A stretch of 64,000 nucleotides of DNA from positions 23,763,282 to 23,827,281 of the forward strand of contig NC_030853.1 in NCBI RefSeq assembly GCF_000208745.1. Reading direction: 5' to 3'. Position 1 is the stretch's first letter. The number at the start of each line of letters is the position of its first letter. The position numbers and the translations under genes are program-made. Shown here piece after piece: positions 23,565 through 37,104 of this stretch. The DNA is from Theobroma cacao. Its lineage: Eukaryota; Streptophyta; Magnoliopsida; Malvales; Malvaceae. Under the pieces are notes generated by a model. It was not told the DNA's origin. It searched no databases and worked only from the letters and a program-made list of their open reading frames with translations.

Positions 23565-25440
23565 GTTTGCTCCCATACCCCCAAAAATATTTAGGGATAA
23601 GGAATTGAAAAAACACAATCAGTTTCGATTCACTCTACCTTCAAATCATCTTTTCTATTTTTCTTTCTCTCGATTTACTATTTGCTGTCATAAAGTACCA
23701 TGAAAATTATAATTAATTAAACTGTAACATAAAATATAATATAGATAGCTTATATAAAAGTGAAATTAAAGCATGCGTTTTGTTATATATGAAATTTACA
23801 TTTTTATATATATTTTTTCAAAAATATTATTTCTTTGTTGAAGTAATGATTGATCGGTGATTAGGATCATAGTTATTGAAAAGCTTGTTTGAGACTCAGA
23901 ATTTTCATGCACATAAATCTTGTACAAGTCAATGAGCAATATTATTAACCTTCTCTTATTGTAACTTGTAAGGCATAAAGCCTCTTTAATTTTCTTTCCC
24001 ACATGTAAAATATATTAGGAATTTGTATACACAATAAAAAAATTATCATCTATCATACTATAAATTTCGTTTTATTATTTTTTTAAATTCAAAATTAATA
24101 GTTATAGTACTGGTTAGTGGTTACACATCAATTCATAAGTTTCAAATCTCTTTATAAAATCAATCTACACATATACGTATGTTGTGAAGAATTCGAGATT
24201 TTATAATTACAATGTTCGAGCATTTAAATTTAATGATAAGTATATACACTTAATTCTTTGTTTAAAAAGCTGATATTAGATCTCTACTTCTTTGAACAAA
24301 AAAATTTGCAATTATATGTTAAAAAATAATTTATTGATTTACTTTAACTACTAAAATATCCTCATTTTGTTTTTTTTTCTTATTTTTTCATTTCTTTTTT
24401 TTAATGTAAACCTCCATGATTAAATTCCTTGAGGCAAAAATAGTTGAGAAATAACGGATGCTTCTAAGTAGCTTTTAAAGTTAGTTAAATTCTATATTAA
24501 AAAATATTTTTCATTTATTACATTGTTCTCATCCAATTTAAAAACAAATAATACGTTAATTACAAACTTTTTTTATAAATTATTATTTTAACAAAAAAAA
24601 AAGGAAACAACATGGAATCTCCACATGACAATTACATAAATTAGACACTTAAATAGGATACATGAACCTTTTCTCTAAAAAAAAAAATTAATAGCAGTCA
24701 TGAATTTCAATGAACAATGTACTTAAAACTCCGTCTACTGATAAATATTTTTGTTATTTATTTTTTTACTATTTTCCTTGTATTTTTTTATAATAAAGAA
24801 ATATAAAATACTACTTTCTTTGTTTCATTTTGTTTATTTTTTTATTGACTTTTTTTATTAAATGAATTCAATTTTAATTTTTTTAAAAAATTATACAAAA
24901 TTAAAATCTCGAAAAATATGTTTTGAAAAGTTTGAAATTCAAAATTTACAAACTTTATTTTTACAAATTTTATAATTTTATAAAAAATAGTCGTGAAAAT
25001 TAAATTTATTTAATAAAAATAAATAAATAAAACAAAATGGGACAAAAAGAGTAACATCTACACGAGAAATTAACCTTATCTCAATAACTTTTAAATTAAT
25101 ATTATTATACTTAAATGGAAAATAACTACATAAAAGACCTTTAGACGTTAAGATCATTAGACGACGTGACCACGTAAAAGAGAGAGCTCTTGAAATAAGC
25201 CAAGTTAGTTGCGCAAAACAGATAATTACACATTGGCCCTTTAGTATTAAAAAAATATGTAATATGCTACTTGAATTTTAATTTTCTCAATCGGGTTAGT
25301 CTAATTAATAATATCGTTAACACAATCCACCTATGTGGCATTGAGCCAATAGGATCGCACCATGTGTATGCCATGCGTGACATATAAATTATTCATTATA
25401 TGCTTGAATTTCTACGGTAGAGGATCAGAAAATTTTAGTT
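23565..25440. other. Upstream flank of desaturase copy 2, no gene seen
   Basis: AT-rich sequence collinear with unit 1 flanks. It contains the empty sites of the LINE (about 24030) and the Mutator-like element (about 24495). No coding region is seen. Confidence 0.6.
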
Positions 25441-25498
25441 TTTTTCTTTTAAAAAATTATGACATGCTTGAAGTCTTGGTTTGACCCACTTTCATTAA

Positions 25499-25903
25499 TT
25501 TTAGAGTAAATTACTTATTTAGTCATTTAAATTTTAAAATTTTTTATTTTTCGTTATTTAGTTTTGGAAATAATGTATTGTTCACTGATGTTATATAAAC
25601 TGGTGCATTCTTAATCACCCAACTTTGAAACAATATTGATGAAGCTCAATTCTGTGTTCACGCCATAATTTTTAGGTTACAAAATGATAATTTAATGTAA
25701 TGACATGGACTTGACCACTTCACATAAATGTGATGACATGAAATGTCGAACAAAAACAAAAACACGTTAATAGTGTGTAAGAGTTGGAAGACAAAAGACG
25801 TACTATTTATATAACATTAATGATTAAAATAAAAATATTTTAAAAACTTAGATGACTAAATTAAAAATTTTGTTAGACTTATTGTTACAATTTTATTTTA
25901 AGT
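25499..25903. repeat. Long-TIR AT-rich element, family B, unit 2
   Basis: Same element as 14698-15233 without the artefactual internal duplication. Imperfect inverted arms are visible (TTTTAGAGTAAATTACTTATTTAGTC at the left; the inverse of ...GACTAAATTAAAAATTTTG...TTTTA at the right). Confidence 0.5.
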
Positions 25904-26319
25904 TTTGAAATGACAAATAAATGAACAAAATTGTTTTTCAAATGTACAAATAAGTTCAAAAAGTCTACGACCTCTAACAATGAAAAAGGACGTGATTGCA
26001 AAGGTATGGTCATTATAATTAGTTAACAGAATGTCATTCTATTAGGTCATGGAGGAAATGTTATTTTCGCTCAATCGAAGAAAAGTTAAATTTTTTTCCT
26101 AAATTATCTCCGACTTTTTTTTTCTTTTTTTTTCTTTCTTCTTCTTCCCTTGCCTTTCTTTAAGTCGACGTTTGTTGAAAAAGATGGGTGCAAGGAAGAC
26201 AGTGAGAAAATAAAAGATAACATTTTGAGTGATTATACCTTAACTAAGTTAGAAGGTAATTTGATTAGTTAAAATAAAAAGTAGAGTGGTTGTACTTGAT
26301 CCATAAAAGGTATTGCATT

Positions 26320-27960
26320 GTAAGATTATGTTTGATCCATAAAAAGATTGTACTAAATTTCATTTCAATAGTGGATTTTAAAATTTCTTAGTGAATCTAA
26401 AGGAAAGGATGAAGGTAGTAATTCTATTTTATAAAATTATTTTAATCTAATTTTGTTATTAAATGTTAGCTAAGTTCTTAATTTTTAATTAGACTATAGT
26501 TATTTTTAGTTGTTTTTACAATTAGTTTATTTTTATTAAGTTATTTTAATTTTATGTTTATTTAGTTTAATTTGACTTTTATTTATTAGTTTTTATGCTT
26601 TTGTAGGATTTAAAGAAATTGAGTTAATTTTGGAAAGTAAGGCATTTGAAAGACCTAGAATTCTATTTGCATATGCTTCGATATTTTGCCCATAACTCTT
26701 ATTACAGAACTCCAAATGATTCCTATGCTGTTGGAAAGCTAAGAGATAGAGCTACAATTTCATAAGATCACTTTGCCCAGTTCTACCTCGAAGATAGAGA
26801 AAATCGCATCAGAAGGTGACTGGATGTAATGCTGCAAGAATGGCAATTTTGAAAAATGATATTTGATATTTGGACCTTATTACACTTTTAGACTCAATTA
26901 AAATCAGTAGGTTAACTTAGCGGATTTTAAGTTAAGTTTGTTAATATAAATAGGATATTTTAAAGTGATATTAGGTTAGACAAAATTTTAAAGATTCTAG
27001 AGGTTGAAAGTTGAGATAGAAAAGCAAAGCTGCAATTAATCGTTTTATTTTCTTCTTTAGTTTTTATTTTTCTTATTACTCTCAATGGTTGAAATTTATA
27101 TAATGTTATTTGTCTTTGTAATTATGCGTAGCTAATTTTTTTTTTTTTTAAGATTGCAATTGAACTCACGTGTAATCTAAATTTTTAATCTCTTTCTGAC
27201 TTATCTATAATAGGATTTGAATTGTTTATTTTAATTTATTCTTAAAGTTTTTAATTGCCTAATCACCAATTAAATTGATATAGGAACCTAAACAAACTTG
27301 AGAAAGAGAGTTTAGTGTAAACTAAAATTTTTTCTTTTGAAAGTTATATTGGAAGTGTAGACTAAAATTGAGATAACATATGATCATATTAATTGATTTG
27401 TATATAAAATAAGAATATACCTATTTACCATATGTAACTAGAATTAGAGCTTGAACTTAATGAATCTGTTTTAATTTCAATTCACACATGAATATAGTGT
27501 TTTAATTAAAATAGATATTTTTATAAGATGAGTCGGGAGACCCATATAAATAATTGAGAATTTGAAGTTAGCAATTCAATACATTGAAATAATCCATTGA
27601 AATAAATTAAGAAAAAAGTAAGATTTAGATGAAGGGTAAGGGATATTGTAATCTTTGGCCTTTTTAATTTTTTTTACCCAATTATCTTGTCGTTTTAACT
27701 TTTAATTAAATTAGTTTTATTTGAGTAATTTTTAGTTTAATTAGAATTCAGGTTTTAATTATTTGAATAAAACTAAATTATTCTAGTTTTTGTACTTAGT
27801 AATTTTTTAGATCAATTCTTTGTGAAATAGATATTCTACTTGCTTATATACTATCTATTCGATACATATACTTGCATAGTAAAATTTTAATTGACGAGTT
27901 ACTCGGGTCACCCACATGATAGGCGAGAATACTCACCACTAACCTCTATAAAACTCTTGT
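26320..27960. mobile_element. Non-coding LTR-retrotransposon-like repeat
   Basis: It contains word patterns common in untranslated parts of plant LTR retrotransposons: 'TTTGCCCATAACTCTTATTACAGAACTCC', then 'GGAAAGCTAAGAGATAGAGC' (given in parts), a short promoter-like stretch, and near 27800-27900 'TACTTGCTTATATACTATC' followed by '...TTGACGAGTTACTCGGG'. No gag or pol coding remains. I saw no LTR pair. Unit 1 carries only its left part (about 15660-16245). The assignment rests on recall of repeat style, so confidence is low. Confidence 0.35.
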
Positions 27961-28181
27961 ATTGTTTTCTTTCTTACTATTCTCAAATTTATTTGTGTTC
28001 TTAACTTCTTTCACTCTATAAGGATTTATTGTCTTGCTCAATTTCAAAAAGGACTTTAATTAAGAAAATTTTTATATTTCTTAAATTTGGAAAGAAATCT
28101 CAAAATATTCAAATTCACCCCTCTTGAAAATATTTATATTGAGCTCATTGCACTAACAAATTTGCTTTATTTATTTATTTA

Positions 28182-28216
<35 letters not shown>

Positions 28217-28776
28217 TTAATAAACTCATACGTTATGTTATGTTTCTAGAGAAGTAATTTGGGAAATAATGGGGGCAAATGGAATAGAAAGCTTAACTTT
28301 GTTGCATGCCTCATCCTTTCTGTCTCACCAACTCATAAATAGGGATTGCAAATATTTTTTTTGCATAATTATATTATATAATATTTTTAACAACTAATAA
28401 ATTGACATTGATCAATGTCAATTTCATAATCTTAACTAATTTTGTTGTGAATATTGTGATGACAAGCATTATGAGTCAAATGATCATGGATATCAGATAC
28501 CCAGCTGAATTAATATTGATATTCCCATAGTAATAATGGAAAGAAAATTCCCAAATTAATAATAAAACAGATAAAAAGAAAAAAAAAGAATTACTATTAA
28601 TAGTATCTCACCAAACCCCAAATCCTGTGACATTCAAGCCAACCATCATTTCCTATCGGTTTCTGTTTTTATTTCACATCAGTAATTTTTGAAACTCAAC
28701 ATATCACCATACACTCGATTTAAGAAATAACACCAAAATGAAGTAATCAAAGGTTAAAAATAAAGGGAAAATATAA
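27961..28776. other. Intergenic DNA and 3' flank of the IQD gene
   Basis: AT-rich, with an (ATT)n microsatellite at 28184-28216. The last 100-200 bp before 28777 probably hold the 3' UTR of the IQD gene. No other gene is seen. Confidence 0.55.
28184..28216. repeat. (ATT)n microsatellite
   Basis: About eleven uninterrupted ATT units. Confidence 0.95.
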
Positions 28777-31700
28777 TCACACAAATCGGTTAAATGGCTT
28801 TCTTCCAACCGTGGCAGGCATAGAAACGGTTGAATCCACACTCAAATTGCCTATAGATTGAAGTGATTGGTGCTTTTCTAAACCCCTTTGAGAGCTTGAA
28901 TCCTTGCCAGAAAACAATGACCCTTTGCTCCACTTGAAAGACCCAATCCCATGTGTCAAAGGGAATGAAAGCCTCCTCTTTGATTCACTCCCCGGAGTCC
29001 CCATAAACCTCTCCTTGGGATTACTGCTAGCTCTCGCTTTGGCTTTGGCTGAAACTGTCGGAGTCATGTAATTGGGAACTGAAAACGGCGGGCAGCTCAT
29101 AAGGCTATCGTCATCCTTCAGGGGCAAGTCGAATGGAGAATCAGCTCCACTCGCTCTTGGTCTTGAATATTTTGACAAACCTGAGCTGCTTGCTTGGGGG
29201 ATTCCACTAGAAAGTGGAGTTCGCATAGGTCTTGTTGCCGGAAGTATAGTTGATCTTGTAGATTTTGGTGTGGGAGTGTCTATATTGTCAAATGTGAACT
29301 GATGTTGCTTGCTGCTCGATGGTGGCCTAGGGCTAGGCTTCAATTCAGAATTTGGCCTTGATGGTGTAAGTTGGAAACTCTTCACACCTTGGCTTTCGGC
29401 AGCATTGACAGGAGGTAGTTGCCGTTCTAACCAGTTCCACCACCATGGGAATCCGCCAGAGCGAATGTCTGTTTGGGCTGATTTTGGAGTAGCTTTCCAT
29501 AGCTGTATGCAGAAATGTTTTAAATAAAAAAATTCAAAGAAAAATAGATATGTCAAAGGTAATGAGTCTTGTACAAGTGTAATTAACGAGAGGTGAAAGC
29601 TAAGGTTTCCTTAATTTGACATACAACCCCAACTGGACTATTTCTCTATAATTTTGTGCATATGCACATGCAGAGGGAACTGACTTTTTTTTATACTTGT
29701 TCTGCGTATCAACCTCATTAATTTCAGACATGAAATGTCCAAGGAATGCAGTTTCCCAGGAATTGCAAGTAAAAAACTACAAGCTTATAACATTCAGACA
29801 GCAAGGTCTAGCTTCAAATGCTCTCGCAAGATCACTTTATGTGTCTGATTTCTGCTAATGCTACCATTGCAGCTTCAAAAACTAACAGAGACTTGCATTC
29901 AATAAAAGATTATAAAACCCAAAAACAGGTTATAGTTACCTACAAGGCATTTGACTTCACAAAAATAAAATAAATATAGTAAATAAAGGAGGAAAAGAAA
30001 ACTAGAAAGCTTAACTAACCGATGAATTGAGAAGTGAGAAACAATGTATAGGAGAAGGAAACAAGTAAATTATCCGTCGAAGGATCAAGTATTGTTTCAG
30101 CTAGAGGCATTCAGCAAAAAATATGCTCAAAATATGACTTTATAAACCATCCAACATGATAAAGTTGAAACTGGGCTGGGGTAGTAAAATAAATTCGAGT
30201 ACCTGGTGGGAATATGCATAGGCCATAGCCCTTTCTCTCTTGATGACTGCCTCCACCTTTCTTTGCATCCTTGTCTCTACTTCCTCTTTTGTTAGCACGC
30301 TATCATCCCAGTCCTCATTGCCTGTCTCAGACTGATCCAACATTCAACCAAGTTACTCATTTTAACAACAATATAGAAAGCAAATATACATGAAACAAAC
30401 AGGAATATATGATATTCACATTTCACCTAGTATCCTAAGGTCTTATGAACCAGAGCCTTCATAGGCAAAGGATAACTATTCAAGGTGTTGTAAAGGTGGA
30501 GGTATTGTGTATTTAAATACTTTATGCGACCAGCTTGACGAAAAAAGGTCAGTGCTACATTGGAATGATGCAGCAAGGCCTATGGAAAAATCAGGCAATT
30601 GTTTGTTTTTACTGTTTATTTCATTTTTTTTTTCTTCTTTTTTTTTTTGGATAAGAAAGACAATTCACATTTGATTACACATCAAATAATTCAAATAAAA
30701 ACAACAATGCACCAAGGTCTAATGGAATCAGACATTTTTAAATAATTCAAATAATTACGTTTAAGGGGGCATCTCTACAGATTTGACAAGGTCTAACTAC
30801 TTAAAAGAAAGAAGACTACAACGCAATCACAAACACAAACAAGGAAAACTTACTGCCTGGCTGAAGGTCCATTTGCCCAAGGTACTCTCAACTTCCTTAT
30901 CATTCTTATACTGAGCCTGACGTCGTGCTTGGTTCTCTAACATCTGGATCCTGCGTGACTGAATCTGAGACTGAACTCTCACTAAAAGCTGCATATATTT
31001 CATGGCATTAACGGTTTGGCGTTTCACGTTCTGTCCTCTCACCACCCCTTGAAGCCTCACAAGGCCTTTCAAAGCTCTAAAACTTCTCCTTGCCTGCATG
31101 AGAAGTTCCAAGATAATCCAATTGAGATATATTGATGCAAAACATATCACCATAAAGGGATCTACCGTCTACCACACACAATACGAAAGCACTAACCCAT
31201 ATAGATGACCTTATAGATGTGGTGTTTTCCAAAATCAATATCATTCCACATTAATGTTTGTCATAAATCCTTAAAACATGAAAAATTGAACAAATTAATT
31301 TTGCTACTGATATTGTTATTCAGTTCTACTGCCAAAATACTTCTCATTGTTTGTCCTTTCAGACAAGTTGCCCCATGAAATTGCCCTTGACACCTTCTAG
31401 TAATAAGAAGAAAGGACTTACCATGTAACCTCTGTAGGCTGCTTGAAGTTTTGTAGCTGAAGCATGATGGTTCCTTAAAGTTGGTTCTGGTCGAGGACGA
31501 ACAATCCTAGGAGGTGCAGCTCTTGGAGAAGGAGCTCTTGGAGAAGCAGCTCGTGGAGGTGGAGGTGGGGGAGGAGAAGCAGCTTGTGGAGGGGAAGCAG
31601 CTCTAGGAGAAGCAGCCCTCGGAGAAGCAACCCTAGGAGAGGCAATCCTCTGAGAGGGAACCCGTGGAGAAGCAGCTCTATGAGGCACAAAAGGTGGTGT

Positions 31701-32551
31701 TCTTGGCTGCTCTGGAGGTGTGGGAGGCCTAAATATTAGTTTATGCTCTCTTTCAGCCTCCCCCAGAATTTTCTCAATACTGCTAGGCTCTCTGAAGAGG
31801 GGAATGAAGGAATTGGTTTCTCCATGCCTTAATTTTCCTAGGCCTTTCTTCTTCTTTTCTTTACCACTTCTTTTATCTGATTCCTGAAATGATTTCTCCA
31901 TAGAAAACAGAAGGTATCATCTCAGTAACATTTAGGTAAAAAAAATTCATGCTTTTACAAGCCAAGGATGCTAAACCATTTCTTAGAGAGGAAGAAAAGA
32001 TAATAAATTTAGCGCTGCCAGGGATGCACGAGATATATGCAGTAGATCTTGCTATGAGGACTTTGCTTGTTCCATCTAGGAAACAAACATATAGAGCTCA
32101 ATAGCTGACTATACAACAATGGACTTCAATTCAGAAATTTCACTCTCTGAATAGATGCATCTATAATCTATCAGAAGGCAAATTCTATCATTTCTTTTAA
32201 TCATTTTTCCCAAATTCCATGTTCTTATGCTCTTGTAATCAGTAATTACATCCTTGTTTTAAAACATAAAACTTTTTCATTCTAGCACAATCTACTGGCA
32301 TGTTTGAACGTTATACACAATATTCAAGCCTTTTCCAATAAACATGTAAGGAAGATAAATAACGAAATCAAACAATAAATATCATCTTTATTGCAGTACA
32401 TTCCTTCTTAGAGCGAATCAAAGCCAAAGAGGAAGCAGTGAAGTCCTTAAGCACCAGAGTTAAAAGATCAACTTACATTGTTTAGCTTTTCCTTGGATTG
32501 CGGTATGAAAACTCTTTTGATTGCAGAAAACCAACTCCCTTTCTTTCCCAT
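28777..32551 (-). CDS. IQ67-domain calmodulin-binding protein, IQD13/14-like
   Basis: Plant IQD family: calmodulin-binding scaffold proteins, several of which decorate microtubules. Coding exons are 32551-32477, 31883-31422, 31093-30854, 30331-30203 and 29502-28777. All junctions are phase 0, giving 543 aa. The N-terminus MGKKGSWFSAIKRVF is the family signature, followed by a Lys-rich KEKKKKGLGKLRHGETNSF segment. Residues 90-158 are an Ala-Ser-Pro-Arg repeat with a run of seven prolines. IQ67 spans about 165-231, with LQAAYRGYMARRSFRAL, LVRLQGVVRGQNVKRQ and LVRVQSQIQSRRIQ. The intron after RGYM is the phase-0 intron that interrupts IQ67 across this family. WWWNWLERQLP is at 322-332. DUF4005-type motifs (MSCPPFSVPNYM...SAKAKARA) lie at about 436-460. 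The basic, mostly disordered chain is typical. A 5'-UTR intron lies upstream. Confidence 0.93.
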
Positions 32552-34110
32552 ACTGCCAGCATTACTGTATCTGCCTAACCATGGGATGAAACAGAATAAT
32601 TAAGTGCCAGCAGGCCCAATCGTATATGACTGAAATGTTGATCCTTCTATCTGTAGACATAAAAGGATGTATAAGATATAATGCAATTTTTGTGTTCTAC
32701 AGTGAAGTATCGATCGTGAATGATATGGATAAAAAAGAAAATGTAATCAAAACATTTTTATGCAAAGACTGTTCATAAAGGCTCTAGAATTCAAGATCTC
32801 AACCATGGAATCTGATGAAACTGCCCCTTAAGCATTATAATTCTTTATTCCTATCGTGGCAACTTCCTGCTATTTTCAGGCCTTCATGATTGTAAAGTTT
32901 CTTTATGAAGAACAAACACAAAGATTTGGAAACGTTTGTAAAAACAATAATCACAAATTAGCTTGATGATTCATAAAGACAAGGTCAACAAGAAAATCCC
33001 CATAAGTACTCATCGAAAGAGAATTAAGATTACAGCATGCTATTAATCCATTCTACCACACCAAGGAGGACACCGGCCTGAAGCTCTATCTCAGGTCATC
33101 CACCATCAGGAATGAATCGAACAAAAACAAAATTAAAAAACTCTGAAGGAACAGAGGATGCAAAGAAGAAACAGGGGAATCTTCATATCCAATTCGGCTT
33201 TTGGTGTTTCTTAAACAAATAGCAGCCTCTAGTTTCTCAAGTAACACATTAACAACTGGTTTAACCTTCAAAACTGTTTGTTTAATAAAGGTTTCAAGCT
33301 AAGGTCAAAACTAATATATCAGTCCAAATATACAAACCCTTGCAGAAATACAAACAGACACAAAAGTCCAAAAATTTTTGTTTTGTTAAACACCCATGAA
33401 AGATAAATTTGTCATTATTTTTATCATTAAAAAAATGATATATGATTTCTTGACAATCAGCATAAACTTCCTCTTTACAGAGCTTTTCCTTCTGGAAAGC
33501 TGAAGTTCCCCCAGCAGAACAAAGAAAAAAAATATTACCACAAACTCTTCAAATACGCTAGAGGATTTTTTTTTTCATTTTTAAAATTTCTGGCTTTGAG
33601 AACACAAAAATACTTACCAAAAAAAAAAAGAAATTCTGAGCAGTTTAAAGGTTAAAAGACAACAATTTTCCAAGAAAACAACATCTGACACTTTGACAGA
33701 AGAGATCCAAAGACAGAAAATTTTTAATACTTAAAACCTGCTACCTTGAAACCGAAAAAAAAAAAAAGCTCACTTTTTGAAAATTATAGTTATCTACTCC
33801 TCCCCCAAGAACATAATGAACACACTGCCAAAAAAAGATTACCTTGATCATGAACAACATAATTAAAAAAAACCCAAAACTTTATAGAAACAAAAATACT
33901 ATAAAAAAACCCAAAAAAGGAAAAAAGAAAAAGATCATGCATATATGTACCTTCTATGGAAGAGCTTCCAAATTCCCAAATTCTGCACAGACCCCTTCAA
34001 AAAAGCTGAGTTATAAGAAGCTAGAAAAAAGAAGAGTAGCAGCAGCCAACCAGCGAAGACCCTCTCCCTTTTTTTCTCTTTCTTTCTCTAGGCTCCTTCC
34101 CTTTTCCCAT
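32552..34110 (-). other. 5' leader and leader intron of the IQD gene
   Basis: A short leader piece (32570-32552) follows an acceptor, GGTTAGGCAG. A CT/GA-rich leader exon ends at 33951 with AGAAG|GTACAT. The intron between them is about 1.4 kb. The transcription start is not determined; the leader's outer end near 34110 is a guess from where the purine-rich leader begins. Confidence 0.55.
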
Positions 34111-34657
34111 ACAGCATCCCTGTTTTCTATTTTTTTTTTCTTATTCCTAGCCTTTTTATTACATGGGGTTTTTTCTATTTTGTTTTGTTTTGGTAGCCAG
34201 TACTATATTTTTCTTTTTTCTAGTTTTCTTTCAACTATTGTGATGTTTCTAAAGATATTCTTCTCTTTCTTTCTTGGCTTCTCTCTTTCTATCTCTAGAA
34301 ACTACAAATTTGAATCTGCTTTCTTCGTTGCTTGGTATGAATTTTACTTTTCTTTTCCCTTTGCCACCTTTCACCTTTTGTTGGATTTATAATTGGCAGT
34401 GTAATTTATTTTTCTTCTTCTCTTTAGGAGGGTTGCTGCTGATCATGATGATTATTAGCGTGAGTAAGAGAGAGAAGGGGGAGAGGGTTGGCCACTTTCT
34501 CACTCAATGTGCCCAACTTCAACTACCTTTACTTGAATGGGAAGACTATATGGACAGCAACCATGCCCACTGATTAAAACGGTTAGGTTTGGTACTCTTT
34601 CCCTTTTCTTAATTATAATATGTGGAGTGCCACTCCTATTTCTTCAGTTTTCATTAC

Positions 34658-34688
<31 letters not shown>

Positions 34689-37054
34689 TTTCTCTTCATC
34701 ATTAATTTATTACGTTAGAAGGATTATGATGATCCAACATACTATTATTTAATTATTAATTTCCTTTCTTTGTTTTTTAACTTTCACTAAAAGATTCTCT
34801 TGTCAGGCAAAAAAAAACCATTTTTAAGTTTAATTCTGACGCGCATAATCTGAACGTGTAAGACACGCGCCCATAGGAAGCATTCAACGTGCTTCGTTTA
34901 TCAAATGATAACAAGAAGAAAAATGAAAGGCAGCAGATTTATTTCAGAAAGAAAACGAAAAATAAAAATTTGAAATATATTCATAAAAATAAAAAAGAAA
35001 GACAAAAGGCAGGGTTTGGTGTGGTCGTTGTCAGACGTTTTGGATTAATTGACGATTTAGTGCTTAAAAGTAGAATGGGTTAGGCCAACACCTGGAATCA
35101 GTTTTGGGGGGTTGGAACTTGGAACTTGGAACAAGCCAAACCAAAGGGCTTCTTTCTTTATTAAAAAATTCCCATCATTTGTGGCAGGGGTCATGAGTGG
35201 TTCCGTCCATTTCAGGGAGCCGACGAAGCTTCTCCGTTCCGTCTCCTTCTTCTTCCCCCTGAGCCTGAAAATGGTCTTTGCTTTGACTTGCTACCCTTTT
35301 ACTCCTTTCAAAAAACAATTTCAGGTCTAGACGATGAATTTCTTAACCAAATTGCAGGTCTTGCTGGATTAACCCCCTGGCAATGGCATTTCTTAACCAA
35401 ACCTTAAGTTTGGGTCAAGTTCAAAGTCCAAGGTTTGGGTCAACAACAAGTCAACTGGCCCCCTTTCTTCCTCATTCAACATTTCTTCCATTAAAGCCAA
35501 AAGTTGATTTTCTGTACCTTTTTTTTTGTTTTAAATCTTTGGTGAAAAAGCGTGTGCAGATACATCCAAATTCCAAATAAATTTTATGTGAATAACATTC
35601 GAACTTGCGTGGATAATAATGAGGGATGCTTGTCCTAAAAGAAGCCTGGCCAGGCCACAAACATGGCATCAATGCAACGTTCCCTTTCTCGTCACCCATG
35701 GAGCGTGTTCAACACCTGGAATTCATTTGCAGTGGGGCTATTAGCCAACAAAGCATTTAGTTCTTTGCTCTGTCCCTGTAATGTGAATAGAACGCAGAAA
35801 AATGATAACGTGGGGGTGAACCTCATGGATGAGGATGTGGGCCTCACACGCTCCAATTTTGGGCAGGTGATCTCAGCCATTGGATCAGTATAAGTATCTG
35901 AAAAAGTTGGAAGAATGATTGATCTCTGCAAATCCTTGGTGTAAGATTTATGTGCATCATTGCTGCAGCAATTCCTTAAAGAGTGTGTGTGAGCAGCACG
36001 TGAGAGTGGGTGGTGTGCTGGACAATTGATGGGGGGGGGGGGCCGCGCAGAGAACCAGAAAATGTCTGTGAATTATGCGTCAGCCATGGCCCCCAAGCAT
36101 CCCCATATGTTTGGATCAGCAAAGACGAAAAACAAGGATATTGGGATTATCATGCTGAATTTATTATTATCAGTTTTCGGTAATATCAATCTCTTTTTTT
36201 TTTTTAAATAATTTTTAAACTTTTTTGTATTTTTTTATTATACAAAATTTTTATATAAATTTGATATGTGAATACCAAACGTAATCAATCATTATATTTT
36301 ATTGTATATAAAGATTTATAATTTGTAATATTTTTACCTATGGTAAGTGAAAACGACAATAACGTCTTGAAACTATTTCATTACTTTCCAATCTTATGTT
36401 TTAACAAGATCCCCTCAGAACATCTTACCCTGGAATTGTGGCGGAGAGAAGGGGGTTAGTAGGACCTCATTTCTCAAAAATATCTTTACTTTTTAGAATT
36501 TTACAGTTTTACCTCTACCATAATTTTTTTTTGTTTGATGAGATACCTAATCTTTGCATGCCATTGTTGTTTAAAAATGTTATTATTCTATACTTTACAC
36601 GTAATTAGAAGTATTTATACAATTTTCACATGAATTATTTTTATCTAAGTTACTTTTCGTTTTTGTCAAACATTAAACTTTTAATATGATTATTTTATAA
36701 ATATTATCTTTTACCCTTAAACACGAAATCCTTATTTCACTACTGTTTATGAAGATAATGTAACGAGACTTGAATCATATGGGAAAAAGACATTTGGATT
36801 GGAAAAAAAAATTGTAGAAACCCCTCCACGTAAGTTTTAGAGATGGAAGTGGTTTGCTATAGCTAGGTTTAAAAGTAGTTTTCGGAAGATTGAAAAACGA
36901 AAAGCATAAGAGAGGTACTTAAAATACTCGTCCACCTCTTAGAGGGTAAAGTGAAACATGTGTAGGGTAAAGTGGCTTTCATCATTATGTGAACTTGGAA
37001 TCCCCCACTCAAACATTCTATCGTCTAAGATAGATTCCCATTACATCAAAACAG

Positions 37055-37104
<50 letters not shown>

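Larger units (their letters stand above)
16246..26931. repeat. Tandem duplication, unit 2 (about 10.7 kb)
   Basis: Second copy of the 3033-16246 segment in the same orientation, with a complete desaturase gene. It lacks the LINE/hAT and Mutator-like insertions. It carries its own differing segment in desaturase intron 1 (about 21290-23180), including a GC-richer block at 21690-21915. The end at 26931 is where similarity to unit 1 stops (GATTTTAAG followed by TTAAGTTTG rather than AGAAGAAAAC). Confidence 0.93.

Noticed and set aside
31475..31690. Leucine-rich frame overlapping the IQD gene
   Set aside because: Alternate frame of the Ala-Ser-Pro-Arg coding repeat.
33844..34392. 182-codon plus-strand frame
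   Set aside because: Opposite strand of the purine-rich IQD leader; Lys-, Phe- and Ser-rich low-complexity translation with no splice or family support.
35383..36211. Several overlapping frames upstream of the IQD gene
   Set aside because: Frames on both strands, none recognisable or spliceable into a longer product; treated as intergenic.
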